This document shows positions 1-8,860 of a stretch of 64,000 nt of DNA, in pieces. Position 1 is the first letter of the stretch. Each line of letters opens with the position of its first letter. The notes beneath the pieces were generated by a model. That model did not search any database and was not told the DNA's origin. It saw nothing but the letters and a program-made list of their open reading frames with translations. The stretch lies in assembly GCA_002437665.1 (NCBI GenBank), contig DJQW01000001.1, positions 124,001 through 188,000 on the forward strand, given 5' to 3'. This stretch comes from Alphaproteobacteria bacterium UBA6376 (GTDB lineage: Bacteria; Pseudomonadota; Alphaproteobacteria; Rs-D84). The position numbers and the translations under genes were made by a program.

Positions 1-284
1 GCATTTATTTTATTTTTATTATGAAAAATCGAAAACAGATAATCAAAATCTGCGCCACGCGCGCGCAACGCAGACATAATTTTTTCATGAATTGATTTTG
101 CCGTTTTTTGTGAAAACCCACCCGCCAAAATCACATAAGCACATTGCGACGCAAACGCGTCTGCATCACAAATATGCCGATGCATCAGGTTATCTTTGAT
201 TTGGTCAAACGATTGCGCATCACTGTCCAATCCCGCCGCACGCAACCGCGAATCCAAATCAAAGAACCATTTTGCATCAAACAT
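1..284 (-). CDS. Hypothetical protein, 3' end outside window
   Basis: This minus-strand reading frame starts with ATG at 284 and stays open to the window edge, so only about 94 N-terminal residues are seen. It begins MFDAKWFFDLDSRL and contains a helix-like stretch around residues 50-70 (AYVILAGGFSQKTAKSIHEK) that loosely recalls helical DNA glycosylases; this resemblance is too weak to name a function. The start lies 4 bp after the stop of the preceding gene and about 330 bp after gyrB, so it is probably the third gene of a gyrB transcript. It is shorter than the reading-frame lengths usually tabulated only because it is cut by the edge. Confidence 0.6.
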   Translation of the reverse strand, partial: MFDAKWFFDLDSRLRAAGLDSDAQSFDQIKDNLMHRHICDADAFASQCAYVILAGGFSQKTAKSIHEKIMSALRARGADFDYLFSIFHNKNKIN

Positions 285-288
285 AATG

Positions 289-597
289 TTATTCTTTCTC
301 AGCCATACTGGCCAACGCCGCCATCATTTCTGGCGACATTGTGTTAGCATTCATTTTTGCCTTTAACTTATCATTGGCCGCATTGAACTTTGATTTTTTA
401 TCACCGCCCGCCAGTTCCTGATTCAGTTGTTCCAACCGGCGACGCGCAAAATCAATATTTCCCATTCTGTCTGAATTGTTATACACCACATCTTCCAGTT
501 CGGCGCGTTCTTTCTGTTTTGCAACCAATTCTGGCGAAACCAGATCGTTCACAACCGCGCGATGAACCTGACCATACTTATCAACAAATTCAGCCAT
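289..597 (-). CDS. Hypothetical protein downstream of gyrB
   Basis: A 102-residue protein of unknown function. It is rich in Lys, Glu, Asn and Ala, has no signal peptide or membrane segment, and looks largely helical, with a possible short coiled coil around residues 50-80 (IDFARRRLEQLNQEL). It starts 14 bp after the gyrB stop and ends 4 bp before the next gene, so co-transcription with gyrB is likely. I do not recognise a family. Confidence 0.65.
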   Translation of the reverse strand: MAEFVDKYGQVHRAVVNDLVSPELVAKQKERAELEDVVYNNSDRMGNIDFARRRLEQLNQELAGGDKKSKFNAANDKLKAKMNANTMSPEMMAALASMAEKE

Positions 598-611
598 TTG
601 CCAGCCCCCGA

Positions 612-3011
612 CTATACGTCCAAATTCGCGTCCAGCGCATTTTCAACGATAAAGTCACGACGCGGTTCAACAACATCGCCCATCAGCATGGAAATAACCT
701 CGTCCGCTTGCGATGCGTCGTTGATTTTAACTTGGAACAAACTGCGGTTGTTTGGATCCATTGTGGTTTCCCACAACTGTTCCGCGTTCATTTCACCCAA
801 ACCTTTATAGCGTTGAATCTTTAATCCATTCTTTGCATATTCAAACGCCGTATTCAACAGGTTCAACGCACCCCAAATCTTTTGTGATTTCGCCTTGACC
901 CGCAATACACATGGATGAACAAAGATTTCCATCAATTCATCGCGACCGTCCAAACGCAACCATGCGCGAACCTCTGGCGAATTGATTTTTTCGCGTGGCA
1001 AAACGTACGTTTCGGTAACGCTGCGCAGCGTGCGTGTTACGGTAATACCACTGTCATCACCAGACACATGCCAACCACGTTCAAATTCCAATTCTTGGGC
1101 ATCCAACAGTTTTTGTGTCGCCGCAAACGCGTCTGCGGTTTCATTATCAAACGCACCGTTCAGGGCCAATGCCTCAATAAACCGCAATGGCATAATGTGT
1201 CCCAATGCCTGCAAAGTATTTTGCATATTCAGAATCAATGTCAGCAAGCGTTTCAAATCCGCACCTGAAATCTGTGCCCCCGAAAACGTTTCAATCACAC
1301 CATCGGTTGCCAACTGATCCATCAGATAGTCGTCCATTTCACGTTCGTTTTGCAGATACAACTGCTGTTTGCCACGTGTTACACCATAAAGAGGTGGCTT
1401 TGCAACATAGATGTATCCACGTTCAATCGCCTCTGGCATATAGCGGTAAAAGAACGTCATCAGCAACGTCTGAATATGTTGACCGTCGACATCAGCATCG
1501 GTCATGATAATAACTTTGTGATAGCGCATTTTTTCGATATCAAAATCATCTTTGCCGATACCCGCGCCCATCGTTGTAATCAGCGCACCGATTGTATCAG
1601 AACTCAGCATTTTATCGAAACGTACACGTTCAACATTCAAAATTTTACCACGCAATGGCAAAATCGCCTGTGTCTTGCGGTCACGTCCCTGCTTTGCCGT
1701 ACCACCAGCAGAATCCCCCTCCACAATGAACAATTCACATTTTGCCGGATCACGTTCAGAACAGTTTGCCAATTTCCCAGGCAATCCGCCCAATTCTGGG
1801 CCGGTCTTTTTACGTGACAATTCACGTGCCTTGCGTGCGGCTTCGCGCGCGGTGGCGGCCTCTACAATCTTGTCCACAATCAGTTTTGCGATAACAGGAT
1901 TTTCTTCCAAATATTCATACAGTAATTCCGACACGGTATTTTCAACCAGTGGGCGAACCTCGCTCGATACCAATTTATCTTTGGTCTGTGAACCAAACTT
2001 AGGATCTGGGATTTTCACACTGATGATACTGGTCAACCCTTCGCGGAAATCTTCGCCCGACAGGTTGATATCTTTCTTGGTAACCTTTTCACCAATGTAT
2101 TTGTTTATCGCACGTGTCAAACCCGCACGGAATCCCGCCAAATGCGTACCACCATCGCGGTTTGGAATATTGTTTGTAAAGCACAATGATGTTTCCGTAT
2201 ACGCCGTTGTCCATTGCAGAACGATTTCAATATACGTTTCATCTATCTGTTTTATCATCTGAATTGGGTCACGATTTAATAATTCTTTGGATTTGTCCAG
2301 ATATGTTGCAAACCCCTTTAACCCATCCACAGAATGGAATTCGCGTGTTTTCTTTTCTGGCCCACGCAGGTCTTCCAAAATAATCTTTACATTCGCATTC
2401 AGATACGATTGTTCACGCAGCCACGTTTCCATCGTATCAAAACTAAATTCAGTACCCGTAAATGTATCAGGTGATGGCAGGAACGTAACCTCTGTCCCAT
2501 GTTCGTGATGTGTCTTGTTTTCTGTGATTTTCAAATCAGATGTCGGCACACCATCGGCAAATGTCATCTGCGCCTCTTTGTCGCCACGCCATACGCGCAC
2601 ATCCAACCATGTTGACAACGCATTTACAACCGATACACCCACACCGTGCAGACCACCAGACACCTTGTATGCGCCGCCACCTTCGTTATCAAATTTACCA
2701 CCGGCGTGCAATTCGCACATAATCAATTCCAGCGCACTGCGCCCTGTTTCGTGATTGATATCAAACGGCATACCACGACCGTTATCGCGAATTGTCGCCG
2801 ACCCGTCTGCGTTTAATGAAACATACACGGTGTCCGCATAACCTGCCATCGCTTCGTCGATAGAGTTATTTACCACCTCATAAATCATATGGTGCAGACC
2901 AGAGCCCCCCTCGCCCACGTCGCCAATATACATTCCAGGGCGTTTTTTGACCGCTTCCAGTCCCTTTAACACCTTGATTGAATCACCGGTATATTCGTTA
3001 TTTACAGCCAT
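612..3011 (-). CDS. gyrB: DNA gyrase subunit B
   Basis: ATPase subunit of the type II topoisomerase that introduces negative supercoils, working with GyrA in the cytoplasm. At 799 residues it has the usual length. The GHKL ATPase domain shows YEVVNNSIDEA (about 44-54), DNGRG and GLHGVG. The Toprim domain shows the gyrase-type sequence NCSERDPAKCELFIVEGDSAGG and DADVDGQHI, and the C-terminus contains QRYKGLGEMN. The charged linker between EGDSAGG and the C-terminus fits GyrB rather than ParE. The Asp that usually precedes the Mg-binding Asn is Asn here. The start has a good ribosome site (AAAGGA) 6 bp upstream. Confidence 0.97.
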   Translation of the reverse strand: MAVNNEYTGDSIKVLKGLEAVKKRPGMYIGDVGEGGSGLHHMIYEVVNNSIDEAMAGYADTVYVSLNADGSATIRDNGRGMPFDINHETGRSALELIMCELHAGGKFDNEGGGAYKVSGGLHGVGVSVVNALSTWLDVRVWRGDKEAQMTFADGVPTSDLKITENKTHHEHGTEVTFLPSPDTFTGTEFSFDTMETWLREQSYLNANVKIILEDLRGPEKKTREFHSVDGLKGFATYLDKSKELLNRDPIQMIKQIDETYIEIVLQWTTAYTETSLCFTNNIPNRDGGTHLAGFRAGLTRAINKYIGEKVTKKDINLSGEDFREGLTSIISVKIPDPKFGSQTKDKLVSSEVRPLVENTVSELLYEYLEENPVIAKLIVDKIVEAATAREAARKARELSRKKTGPELGGLPGKLANCSERDPAKCELFIVEGDSAGGTAKQGRDRKTQAILPLRGKILNVERVRFDKMLSSDTIGALITTMGAGIGKDDFDIEKMRYHKVIIMTDADVDGQHIQTLLMTFFYRYMPEAIERGYIYVAKPPLYGVTRGKQQLYLQNEREMDDYLMDQLATDGVIETFSGAQISGADLKRLLTLILNMQNTLQALGHIMPLRFIEALALNGAFDNETADAFAATQKLLDAQELEFERGWHVSGDDSGITVTRTLRSVTETYVLPREKINSPEVRAWLRLDGRDELMEIFVHPCVLRVKAKSQKIWGALNLLNTAFEYAKNGLKIQRYKGLGEMNAEQLWETTMDPNNRSLFQVKINDASQADEVISMLMGDVVEPRRDFIVENALDANLDV

Positions 3012-3038
3012 TTATATTCCTTTCTTTTTTCTATGTGA

Positions 3039-3067
3039 AAAATAGCAATTTCTGGTATAATTATCAA
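3039..3067 (-). promoter_or_regulatory. Predicted gyrB promoter
   Basis: On the minus strand TTGATA (3062-3067) and TATTTT (3039-3044) are separated by 17 bp and lie about 28 bp before the gyrB start. The -35 box overlaps the divergent promoter of the gene at 3088. Confidence 0.5.
3053..3061 (+). promoter_or_regulatory. Predicted extended -10 promoter for gene at 3088
   Basis: TGGTATAAT gives a perfect -10 hexamer (3056-3061) with the TGn extension; no good -35 box is visible. It lies 26 bp before the start codon, which follows a GGGGAC ribosome site. Confidence 0.5.
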
Positions 3068-3087
3068 GAAAAAAGGGGACAAAAATT

Positions 3088-3360
3088 ATGGTAGAAAACA
3101 AAGCACCAGTATTTTCAAAATCTGACTATCTGTCGGCTGCGGCGGCGGCTAAAAAGTACGGCACAGACAAACTGACCGCGGCCCAGATTATGCATGAACA
3201 ATTCAAACGCGGAACAAAAATCCTGACAAAATACGGTTCGCGTCCAATGATTACAATCGATCCATTGGTTCATTCCAAGACCAAGGACGGATTTCCTGCG
3301 TACCGCTTGCACCCACTGGCGGACGAAAAATTCAAAGAATTACTGGCCAAGGAGAAATAA
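3088..3360 (+). CDS. Hypothetical protein, 90 aa
   Basis: A small soluble protein, basic and Lys-rich, with no recognisable domain. The N-terminal half (residues 10-45) looks helical, and the second half contains ITIDPLVHSKTKDGFPAYRL. It is divergent from gyrB, has its own extended -10 promoter, and is followed after 3 bp by the RusA-like gene, so the two probably form a two-gene operon ended by the terminator at 3933. Function unknown. Confidence 0.7.
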   Translation: MVENKAPVFSKSDYLSAAAAAKKYGTDKLTAAQIMHEQFKRGTKILTKYGSRPMITIDPLVHSKTKDGFPAYRLHPLADEKFKELLAKEK

Positions 3361-3363
3361 TCC

Positions 3364-3933
3364 ATGAAATTCAAATTATTGTATTTTGGTGATATTTTAA
3401 TCAATCCAAAGAAACGCTCGCAACATATTGCCGATATTCGCATGCAATTTCACCCGCAACTGAAAAAGTTGGTGGAACACCAGCCATGGAATAACCTGAC
3501 GCAATATATGGTACCCACCGCCACCAAGAGTCCAATTACAACCCGCCACGTGGGTGGTATTGACTGGAATCCAATTATCACGCCAAACCTGAAATTATTG
3601 GCGGAAATCGATATTCAAATGATGCACCCTGAAATTGTGGGTGTCCCGCGCCGCGATATTGATAACCGCGTTAAAACATTGCTGGACGGGCTGCGTTGCC
3701 CCCAGAATGAACACGAGGTTGGCGAAAACACACCTCGCGATATCGGGCCAATTTATACATTGCTGGACGACGACCATTTGATAACAAAACTGTCGGTCAA
3801 CACCAGCCACTTGCTGGGCACAGAATTATTCAGCGAAAGCATTCCGAAAACGCCTGATGCGGTGTTTATAATGTTGGACGTCAATGTCCGTGTCGCCGAA
3901 GGCACACTGGAAAACCTGCCGTTTATGGTATAA
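3364..3933 (+). CDS. RusA-like Holliday-junction resolvase domain protein
   Basis: A 189-residue protein whose central part carries the RusA signature: DIDNRVKTLLDGL (about residues 98-110), then a second acidic patch LLDDDHLITKL (about 137-147). In RusA enzymes the Asp residues of these two blocks bind the metal that cleaves Holliday junctions. The family is usually about 120 residues and phage-borne; here there are N-terminal (about 90 residues) and C-terminal extensions, and no phage genes are adjacent. The function as a resolvase is an inference from the motif. It follows the 90-residue gene by 3 bp and ends at a strong terminator. Confidence 0.6.
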   Translation: MKFKLLYFGDILINPKKRSQHIADIRMQFHPQLKKLVEHQPWNNLTQYMVPTATKSPITTRHVGGIDWNPIITPNLKLLAEIDIQMMHPEIVGVPRRDIDNRVKTLLDGLRCPQNEHEVGENTPRDIGPIYTLLDDDHLITKLSVNTSHLLGTELFSESIPKTPDAVFIMLDVNVRVAEGTLENLPFMV

Positions 3934-3957
3934 AAATGCCCCACTGGGGCATTTTTA
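3933..3957 (+). terminator. Rho-independent terminator
   Basis: ATGCCCC-ACT-GGGGCAT stem flanked by A- and T-runs, overlapping the stop codon of the RusA-like gene. The same stem type ends sspB at 62377. Confidence 0.85.
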
Positions 3958-3977
3958 TTAGAGCATAGGTAATAGAT

Positions 3978-4039
3978 AGTGCGCCGAATGGCGCACTTGC
4001 TTTACTCATTTGAACTTTGAACTCTGTACTTTGAACTTT
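3978..4039. repeat. Dispersed repeat: GTGCGCC hairpin and TGAACTT heptamers
   Basis: AGTGCGCC-GAAT-GGCGCACT (3978-3997) is a perfect 8-bp hairpin. After 13 bp follows a 29-bp block (4011-4039) made of four heptamers (TGAACTT, TGAACTC, TGTACTT, TGAACTT). The 29-bp block is present unchanged at 62658-62686 and the hairpin has a near copy at 55884. It sits between converging genes and may also end pilR transcription. Confidence 0.75.
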
Positions 4040-4041
4040 CT

Positions 4042-5115
4042 TTATGATAACGCTGCGGTGATTTGGTCTTGCATCTGGAATGTCCCCAGCACAACCCACG
4101 CAATAACCGCAGATACCAGCAAGATTCCAACACTGTTCAACATATTGGAAATCGATTCAATCTTGCGTACGGATTCGTCCAGATAATCGTTTGCCACCCG
4201 CGACAGGTTCTTGTCAAATCCATTCATATCAGCATAAATAGTCAAATCGCCAATCAGTTCTTCGTTTGGAAAATCACGCCCAGAATGCGCCAACGCCATA
4301 CCTAAATTATCACCATTTGCAATATAACGCAATGTTGCGTCCAATATACTGCGCAAGTATCTGTTCGAATTGTCCGCCAACATACGCATTGCATCTGGTA
4401 TTGTAATACCCGCCGCCACCATTGACGCCAACCCCATCAGCCAGCCAACCGACAACTGAATCTTGTAAATATTCCATGGCGGCAATTTATCAAAAACACG
4501 ACGCAACGGGCCCGACCAGTGAGACAAACTGGCCCACACAATCAAAATCGCCGAACAGAACACAATCACAAACACATACCAGTATTTAATCGAAAATTCC
4601 GACAGCGCAATCAACGACGCTGCCCCAGATTGCCAAACAACGGAATTACCGGCAACCTCTGCCAATGGCGGAACCAGATACAATCCAACCATAATTATTA
4701 TACCAAATGTCAACGCCAGCAAGAACAGCGGGTACGCAAATGCACCAATCATCGCACGCTTGATACGCTGTGCGCCATCAACAACGCGACTGATACTTTC
4801 CAGCGCAATCACCAAATCAGACAAATTTCCAGACGTCAGCAGCAACGTTTCATCCGCGGGCACCCAATCACGCGTCGCGTCAGAAAAACTCATACCACGT
4901 TCCAGATTTTGCTGAAATTCACGCAACGCAATGGCGAATGGTTCATTTGGCTTTGCACCATTTTTGGATTCGACCATTTCCAAACGACCCAACGCGTCCA
5001 TCAATGAAAAATCATTACGCAACAGCGACGCCAATTTGCGCGCAATCGCCATACGCTTTTCAGTGTTCAATTTGAACACGATTTTCGCATAAATCTTGTC
5101 CAGTTTGGTTGTCAT
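4042..5115 (-). CDS. pilR: PilR-like inner-membrane platform protein (GspF family)
   Basis: Polytopic inner-membrane protein that anchors a type IV pilus assembly ATPase. The 357-residue product has the T2SSF layout: a cytoplasmic helical domain, membrane segments near AYPLFLLALTFGIIIMVGLY and YWYVFVIVFCSAILIVW, a second cytoplasmic domain, and a C-terminal membrane helix (SVGILLVSAVIAWVVLG). A longer reading frame exists upstream, but the ATG at 5115 lies 1 bp after the pilQ stop and gives a normal N-terminus. It is the last gene of a pilO-pilP-pilQ-pilR series, the same order as in the IncI1 plasmid R64 thin pilus. No pilin follows. Confidence 0.85.
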   Translation of the reverse strand: MTTKLDKIYAKIVFKLNTEKRMAIARKLASLLRNDFSLMDALGRLEMVESKNGAKPNEPFAIALREFQQNLERGMSFSDATRDWVPADETLLLTSGNLSDLVIALESISRVVDGAQRIKRAMIGAFAYPLFLLALTFGIIIMVGLYLVPPLAEVAGNSVVWQSGAASLIALSEFSIKYWYVFVIVFCSAILIVWASLSHWSGPLRRVFDKLPPWNIYKIQLSVGWLMGLASMVAAGITIPDAMRMLADNSNRYLRSILDATLRYIANGDNLGMALAHSGRDFPNEELIGDLTIYADMNGFDKNLSRVANDYLDESVRKIESISNMLNSVGILLVSAVIAWVVLGTFQMQDQITAALS

Positions 5116-5116
5116 A

Positions 5117-6754
5117 TCAATACACCCCTGGTCTGTCCAATAATCCAACCCAACGTTCCAATTCATCGACGCCAATGATACCTTGTAACATCAGTGCCAT
5201 TGCCGCCTCTTTCAATGTGCGACCATCCATATCTTCCAACCAGTAACGCACCGCGCCATCGGTATTACCCGCCAACGCCAGACGCAAAAATTCACTGTTT
5301 GTAATAATGATTTCACCGGCCTTGATACGCCCCAATGTCCCCGTGCCTTTGCATTCCTTGCACCCCGCACCACGAATATAAACCTGACGCAGCCCCAGTT
5401 CCCCAAACGCGTCCATTACACGCTGGTACGCAGGATGTTCTGGGTGGTCAATTAGGCGTTCACGGCAATACGGACACAACTTTTTGAACAAGCGCATAGA
5501 AATCAATCCACGCATCAATGTTTCTTCTTTTAGTTTGAATGATTCAATACCCAAATCCAACAGACGCGTCAACGCCGCCATCGCGGAATTAGCATGCAAC
5601 GTTGTCCAAACATTATGCCCCGACAACGCACCACGCACCGTCAGTTGCGCCGCCGCCAACGTACGAATTTCACCCACCATCAACGTATCAGGGTCACTGC
5701 GCAATGCGGCAGCTAACGCCTCGGTATACTTGCCTTCGCGTTCTTCTTCGTTTGTGGTGTTGACAACAGGCATCTGGTGTGCACCAAAAATCTTTTGTTC
5801 AACGGGATTTTCCACCGTAATCATATTGATTTCATAGTGGCGTTCTTTCAGCATCAATGACATATTACGAACCAATGTCGTTGATTTACCAGAACTGGTT
5901 GGCCCCGCCACAATTACCAGCCCCGTCGGAAACGCGCGCAGACGCATCAACAAACGCTGTTCGTATTCGCCAAATTCTTGTTCAGTTTTAATCCCTTCGG
6001 ATGGATTATCGTACAGCAATCGCATCACGACATATCGCGAACCAAATGCGATTGGATTGAATTGCATACGAATACTTAAAATCCCCAACGGCAGATATAA
6101 ATCCTTGGTTCCGCGCAGGGGCGTACGCCCATCTTTCTGGGCCGATTGATATTCATTCTGGGCATAGTTCGCATTCGACATATCAGACGACGCAAACGCC
6201 GCACGAACAAAAGATTCACCCCACTGGGAATTATATTCCAAAACGGGCTGCATACTGCCATCAATACGGAAATAGATTGTTGTTTGATCGCCAACCTCGA
6301 TATGAATATCTGACACTTTCTGTGCGGCCGCACGGGCGACAATATCAACAAAATCCTTTTGCATTTGGTTGTCGTAATCACGGCTGACACGCGCCGTGCC
6401 ACCCAAACGCGCATCATACGATTTATAAATCGCCGACACCAAACCCAAGTCAGAATAAAATGGCACGCGCATTGCGCGACCACGCGCCTTTAATAAATCC
6501 AGAAACGCCAACACGCGCCCATCATAACGATGCGTGCGCGAAATAATAATTTCACCACCTGAAAAATATGCAATCAGCCCTTGGGTATCACGTGGCAATT
6601 CCAACGGCGCACCTGTCGCCGTCATCAAACGATTGCCGTTTGAAAACAAATAATCAACAATATCTTTGGTTTCGGAATTTTCCAATCCCGCCGGCACAGA
6701 TGGTTTATTTTCCACCGGAATATTGTTCAAAACATTGTTTTCTGCATCATTCAT
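5117..6754 (-). CDS. pilQ: PilQ-like type IVb pilus assembly ATPase
   Basis: Hexameric ATPase that powers pilus assembly at the inner membrane. The 545 residues contain an N2 domain (VSDIHIEV, about 147), Walker A GPTSSGKS (284-291), an Asp box (MITVENPVE), Walker B (LRSDPDTLMVGEIR) and a His box (GHNVWTTLHANSA). A zinc-binding pair CPYC and CKEC lies in the C-terminal third. The long N-terminal MshEN domain of PilB is absent, as in the R64 PilQ and TcpT class. It starts 20 bp after pilP and ends 1 bp before pilR. Confidence 0.88.
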   Translation of the reverse strand: MNDAENNVLNNIPVENKPSVPAGLENSETKDIVDYLFSNGNRLMTATGAPLELPRDTQGLIAYFSGGEIIISRTHRYDGRVLAFLDLLKARGRAMRVPFYSDLGLVSAIYKSYDARLGGTARVSRDYDNQMQKDFVDIVARAAAQKVSDIHIEVGDQTTIYFRIDGSMQPVLEYNSQWGESFVRAAFASSDMSNANYAQNEYQSAQKDGRTPLRGTKDLYLPLGILSIRMQFNPIAFGSRYVVMRLLYDNPSEGIKTEQEFGEYEQRLLMRLRAFPTGLVIVAGPTSSGKSTTLVRNMSLMLKERHYEINMITVENPVEQKIFGAHQMPVVNTTNEEEREGKYTEALAAALRSDPDTLMVGEIRTLAAAQLTVRGALSGHNVWTTLHANSAMAALTRLLDLGIESFKLKEETLMRGLISMRLFKKLCPYCRERLIDHPEHPAYQRVMDAFGELGLRQVYIRGAGCKECKGTGTLGRIKAGEIIITNSEFLRLALAGNTDGAVRYWLEDMDGRTLKEAAMALMLQGIIGVDELERWVGLLDRPGVY

Positions 6755-6774
6755 ACCATGCGTCCCACGTTTAA

Positions 6775-7494
6775 TTATTTACCACTGACAACATTCAATG
6801 TCTGGGTATTGCCATCTGGGTCAACAAACATAATACCATCATCCAAAGATATTGATTTTACCGTGTATCCATCTATGCTGCGGCCCACAGAAATCTTTTT
6901 ATTCTGGCCTGTTGTCAAATCTGCAACCGTTGCCTGTAATTGATTGCCCGCGCCGAAAATATTCACCAGTTTGAACAGTTCGGTAACCTTTTTAACCTCT
7001 GTCTTTTCGTCATCTGCGCTGGCCGCACGCGTGGATTTCACAACGGGCTGTTCATCTTCATTTTCCAATGCCGCTTTTTGTTTTTCCAACTTCGCCGTTT
7101 CGGCCTCTAACTTGGCCTTGGCATTTTCCAGTTCCTGTTGCTGTTGTTCCGCACGACCGGACAGTGTGTCAATTTCCATATGCAACTTGATTTTTTCAGC
7201 CGCCAATCTGTCCAGTTCCAAATCCAACTGGGCACGTTCTTTTTCCAACTGCATCAGAACTTTTTCCTGTTCCAAATCTGTAATCTGTTGAAACAGTGAA
7301 CCATCAACTTCATAATTTGCAACCGCATCTGCAGATTGCAATTCCATCGCCGCATCATCAGATGTATCATCACCATCTGATACAGTGTCCGTGATTTCAA
7401 TATCTTCGTCCAGAACCTCGGCCGACGCATATGACACAGGCAATGCCACCACAGATGCCGCCAACAATAAATTTACCATCAATTTATTTAACAT
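6775..7494 (-). CDS. pilP: PilP-like periplasmic pilus biogenesis protein
   Basis: A 239-residue exported protein with a signal peptide (cleavage near SYASA-EV, residues 20-26), an acidic linker, a long coiled coil (about 68-145, LEQEKVLMQLEKERAQL and onward) and a C-terminal beta domain (about 170-239) resembling the PilP periplasmic domain. In the R64 pilus PilP is thought to connect inner-membrane and outer-membrane parts. It overlaps pilO by 11 bp, which suggests translational coupling. The assignment rests on the domain layout and gene order more than on strong motifs. Confidence 0.75.
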   Translation of the reverse strand: MLNKLMVNLLLAASVVALPVSYASAEVLDEDIEITDTVSDGDDTSDDAAMELQSADAVANYEVDGSLFQQITDLEQEKVLMQLEKERAQLDLELDRLAAEKIKLHMEIDTLSGRAEQQQQELENAKAKLEAETAKLEKQKAALENEDEQPVVKSTRAASADDEKTEVKKVTELFKLVNIFGAGNQLQATVADLTTGQNKKISVGRSIDGYTVKSISLDDGIMFVDPDGNTQTLNVVSGK

Positions 7495-8743
7495 AGATTA
7501 TCACCTCATAGTTCCAGATTCGTGCGCTGACGTTCCACGTACAACGCGTCATATAAACCCCACCAAAATCGTCAAAGATTTTCATGAATTGCATTGGTGT
7601 CATTTTGGATTCAGCCCCAACCTCTACCACATTAAAGGTTGCTGTATCAACACCGTTTGTTAAAACGTCCGTGACAACATTCACATCAACGTTTGTCGAT
7701 ATTCCCTGAAACGCGGTCTGAATCGCACGCACAACGGTTTCTGCATCACGTTCATCAATCGATGAATGCGTTTTAACATTTGGCAATGTGGCACGCACAG
7801 ATACAGAATCCGATGATTCTTCGGACACAAATGACGCCGGCATCAGTTCCGTCGCCACCTGATAAAAATCGGCCAATGTTCCAAAACTGCGCGCAAAACG
7901 CGCGGTCGCATGTGTTTCACCACATTCCGCCGATACCTGATTCCAACCATAAATCGGCTGCATCACAAAACCAATCGCCTGATAACATACATCGGCGCGC
8001 GCCGCCACATCCGGCAGGTTATCGTACGGCATCACCAATGGTTGCGGTGGCAATTTCTTTTCAATTTCAAATTGCGCGTCCAACTCTTTATTTTTTTCTT
8101 CTATCTGGCGTTTATATTCCGCCGCCAATTCAGGATTGATTTTTGCAACCTGTGGCGGTGTCATCATTTGCTGTAACGGTTCACGAAAGAATATCAACAG
8201 CCCAACAATAAACAGCGCGATTACACCACCAGATACCGTAATACGTGACAGGCGACTGATATGATGTATTGTCGCATGCGCAGAATCCGTAATTAAATCC
8301 GACAAATTGCGTTCAACAGCACGTGGCATTCCCCACGCCCCTGGGGCAAACAAAGCATTCCAATCCGGAATTTCTGCCAGACGCGAATACGCCGCACGCG
8401 CATCATCGGCGCGGGCAAAAACCTTGTCCTCCAAAATTATACCATTACGCACCGCAACCAAATAAAACTGGTCACCCGCCGGAAACACACCCAAAAACGA
8501 ATTAAATTCAGTCAGAGAATCCATAACCTCTGCCGCCGCCGCGGACATACCACTGCGATGTCCCACGCGACGTGACCCCAACCCGACCATAGACCGATAT
8601 TCGGCATACATGTTGTATTTATGGTCAACACCGCGCGCCAAATTACGTGCGTACGTGCGCGCGACAAAACCCGCCCCAATCGGCTGCCAAAACAGACCTG
8701 TGGCGTATTTTTTACGTTTAATGGTGATAGTATTACCCTGCAA
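7484..8743 (-). CDS. pilO: PilO-like type IVb pilus protein
   Basis: A protein of about 419 residues with an N-terminal cytoplasmic region (LFWQPIGAGF near the start), one membrane segment (about VSGGVIALFIVGLLIFF), a coiled-coil stretch and a periplasmic C-terminal domain, matching the PilO2 layout of thin pili. A longer open frame begins at 8848, but it runs through a terminator and over the promoter at 8774-8803. The TTG at 8743, preceded by a purine-rich GGGCAGAGAGAGAAA tract, is therefore the best start. It is the first gene of the pilOPQR operon. Confidence 0.75.
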   Translation of the reverse strand: MQGNTITIKRKKYATGLFWQPIGAGFVARTYARNLARGVDHKYNMYAEYRSMVGLGSRRVGHRSGMSAAAAEVMDSLTEFNSFLGVFPAGDQFYLVAVRNGIILEDKVFARADDARAAYSRLAEIPDWNALFAPGAWGMPRAVERNLSDLITDSAHATIHHISRLSRITVSGGVIALFIVGLLIFFREPLQQMMTPPQVAKINPELAAEYKRQIEEKNKELDAQFEIEKKLPPQPLVMPYDNLPDVAARADVCYQAIGFVMQPIYGWNQVSAECGETHATARFARSFGTLADFYQVATELMPASFVSEESSDSVSVRATLPNVKTHSSIDERDAETVVRAIQTAFQGISTNVDVNVVTDVLTNGVDTATFNVVEVGAESKMTPMQFMKIFDDFGGVYMTRCTWNVSARIWNYEVIIYVK

Positions 8744-8773
8744 TTTCTCTCTCTGCCCTAATTTGATACGGCA

Positions 8774-8803
8774 ATTATAACACAAAACAAACAAATAACG
8801 CAA
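8774..8803 (-). promoter_or_regulatory. Predicted promoter of the pilOPQR operon
   Basis: TTGCGT (8798-8803) and TATAAT (8774-8779) on the minus strand, 18 bp apart, about 30 bp before the TTG start of pilO. Confidence 0.65.
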
Positions 8804-8812
8804 TCGCAGAAT

Positions 8813-8839
8813 GAAAAACCCGCTGAAAAATTCAGCGGG
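8813..8839 (-). terminator. Terminator of the lipid A operon
   Basis: CCCGCTGAA-AAA-TTCAGCGGG hairpin followed on the minus strand by five T residues; it lies 21 bp after the lipoprotein gene and before the pilO promoter. Confidence 0.85.
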
Positions 8840-8860
8840 CATAATCACGCAACAAATGCA

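Noticed and set aside
8744..8848. N-terminal extension of PilO from 8848
   Set aside because: It would translate through the terminator at 8813 and the promoter at 8774.
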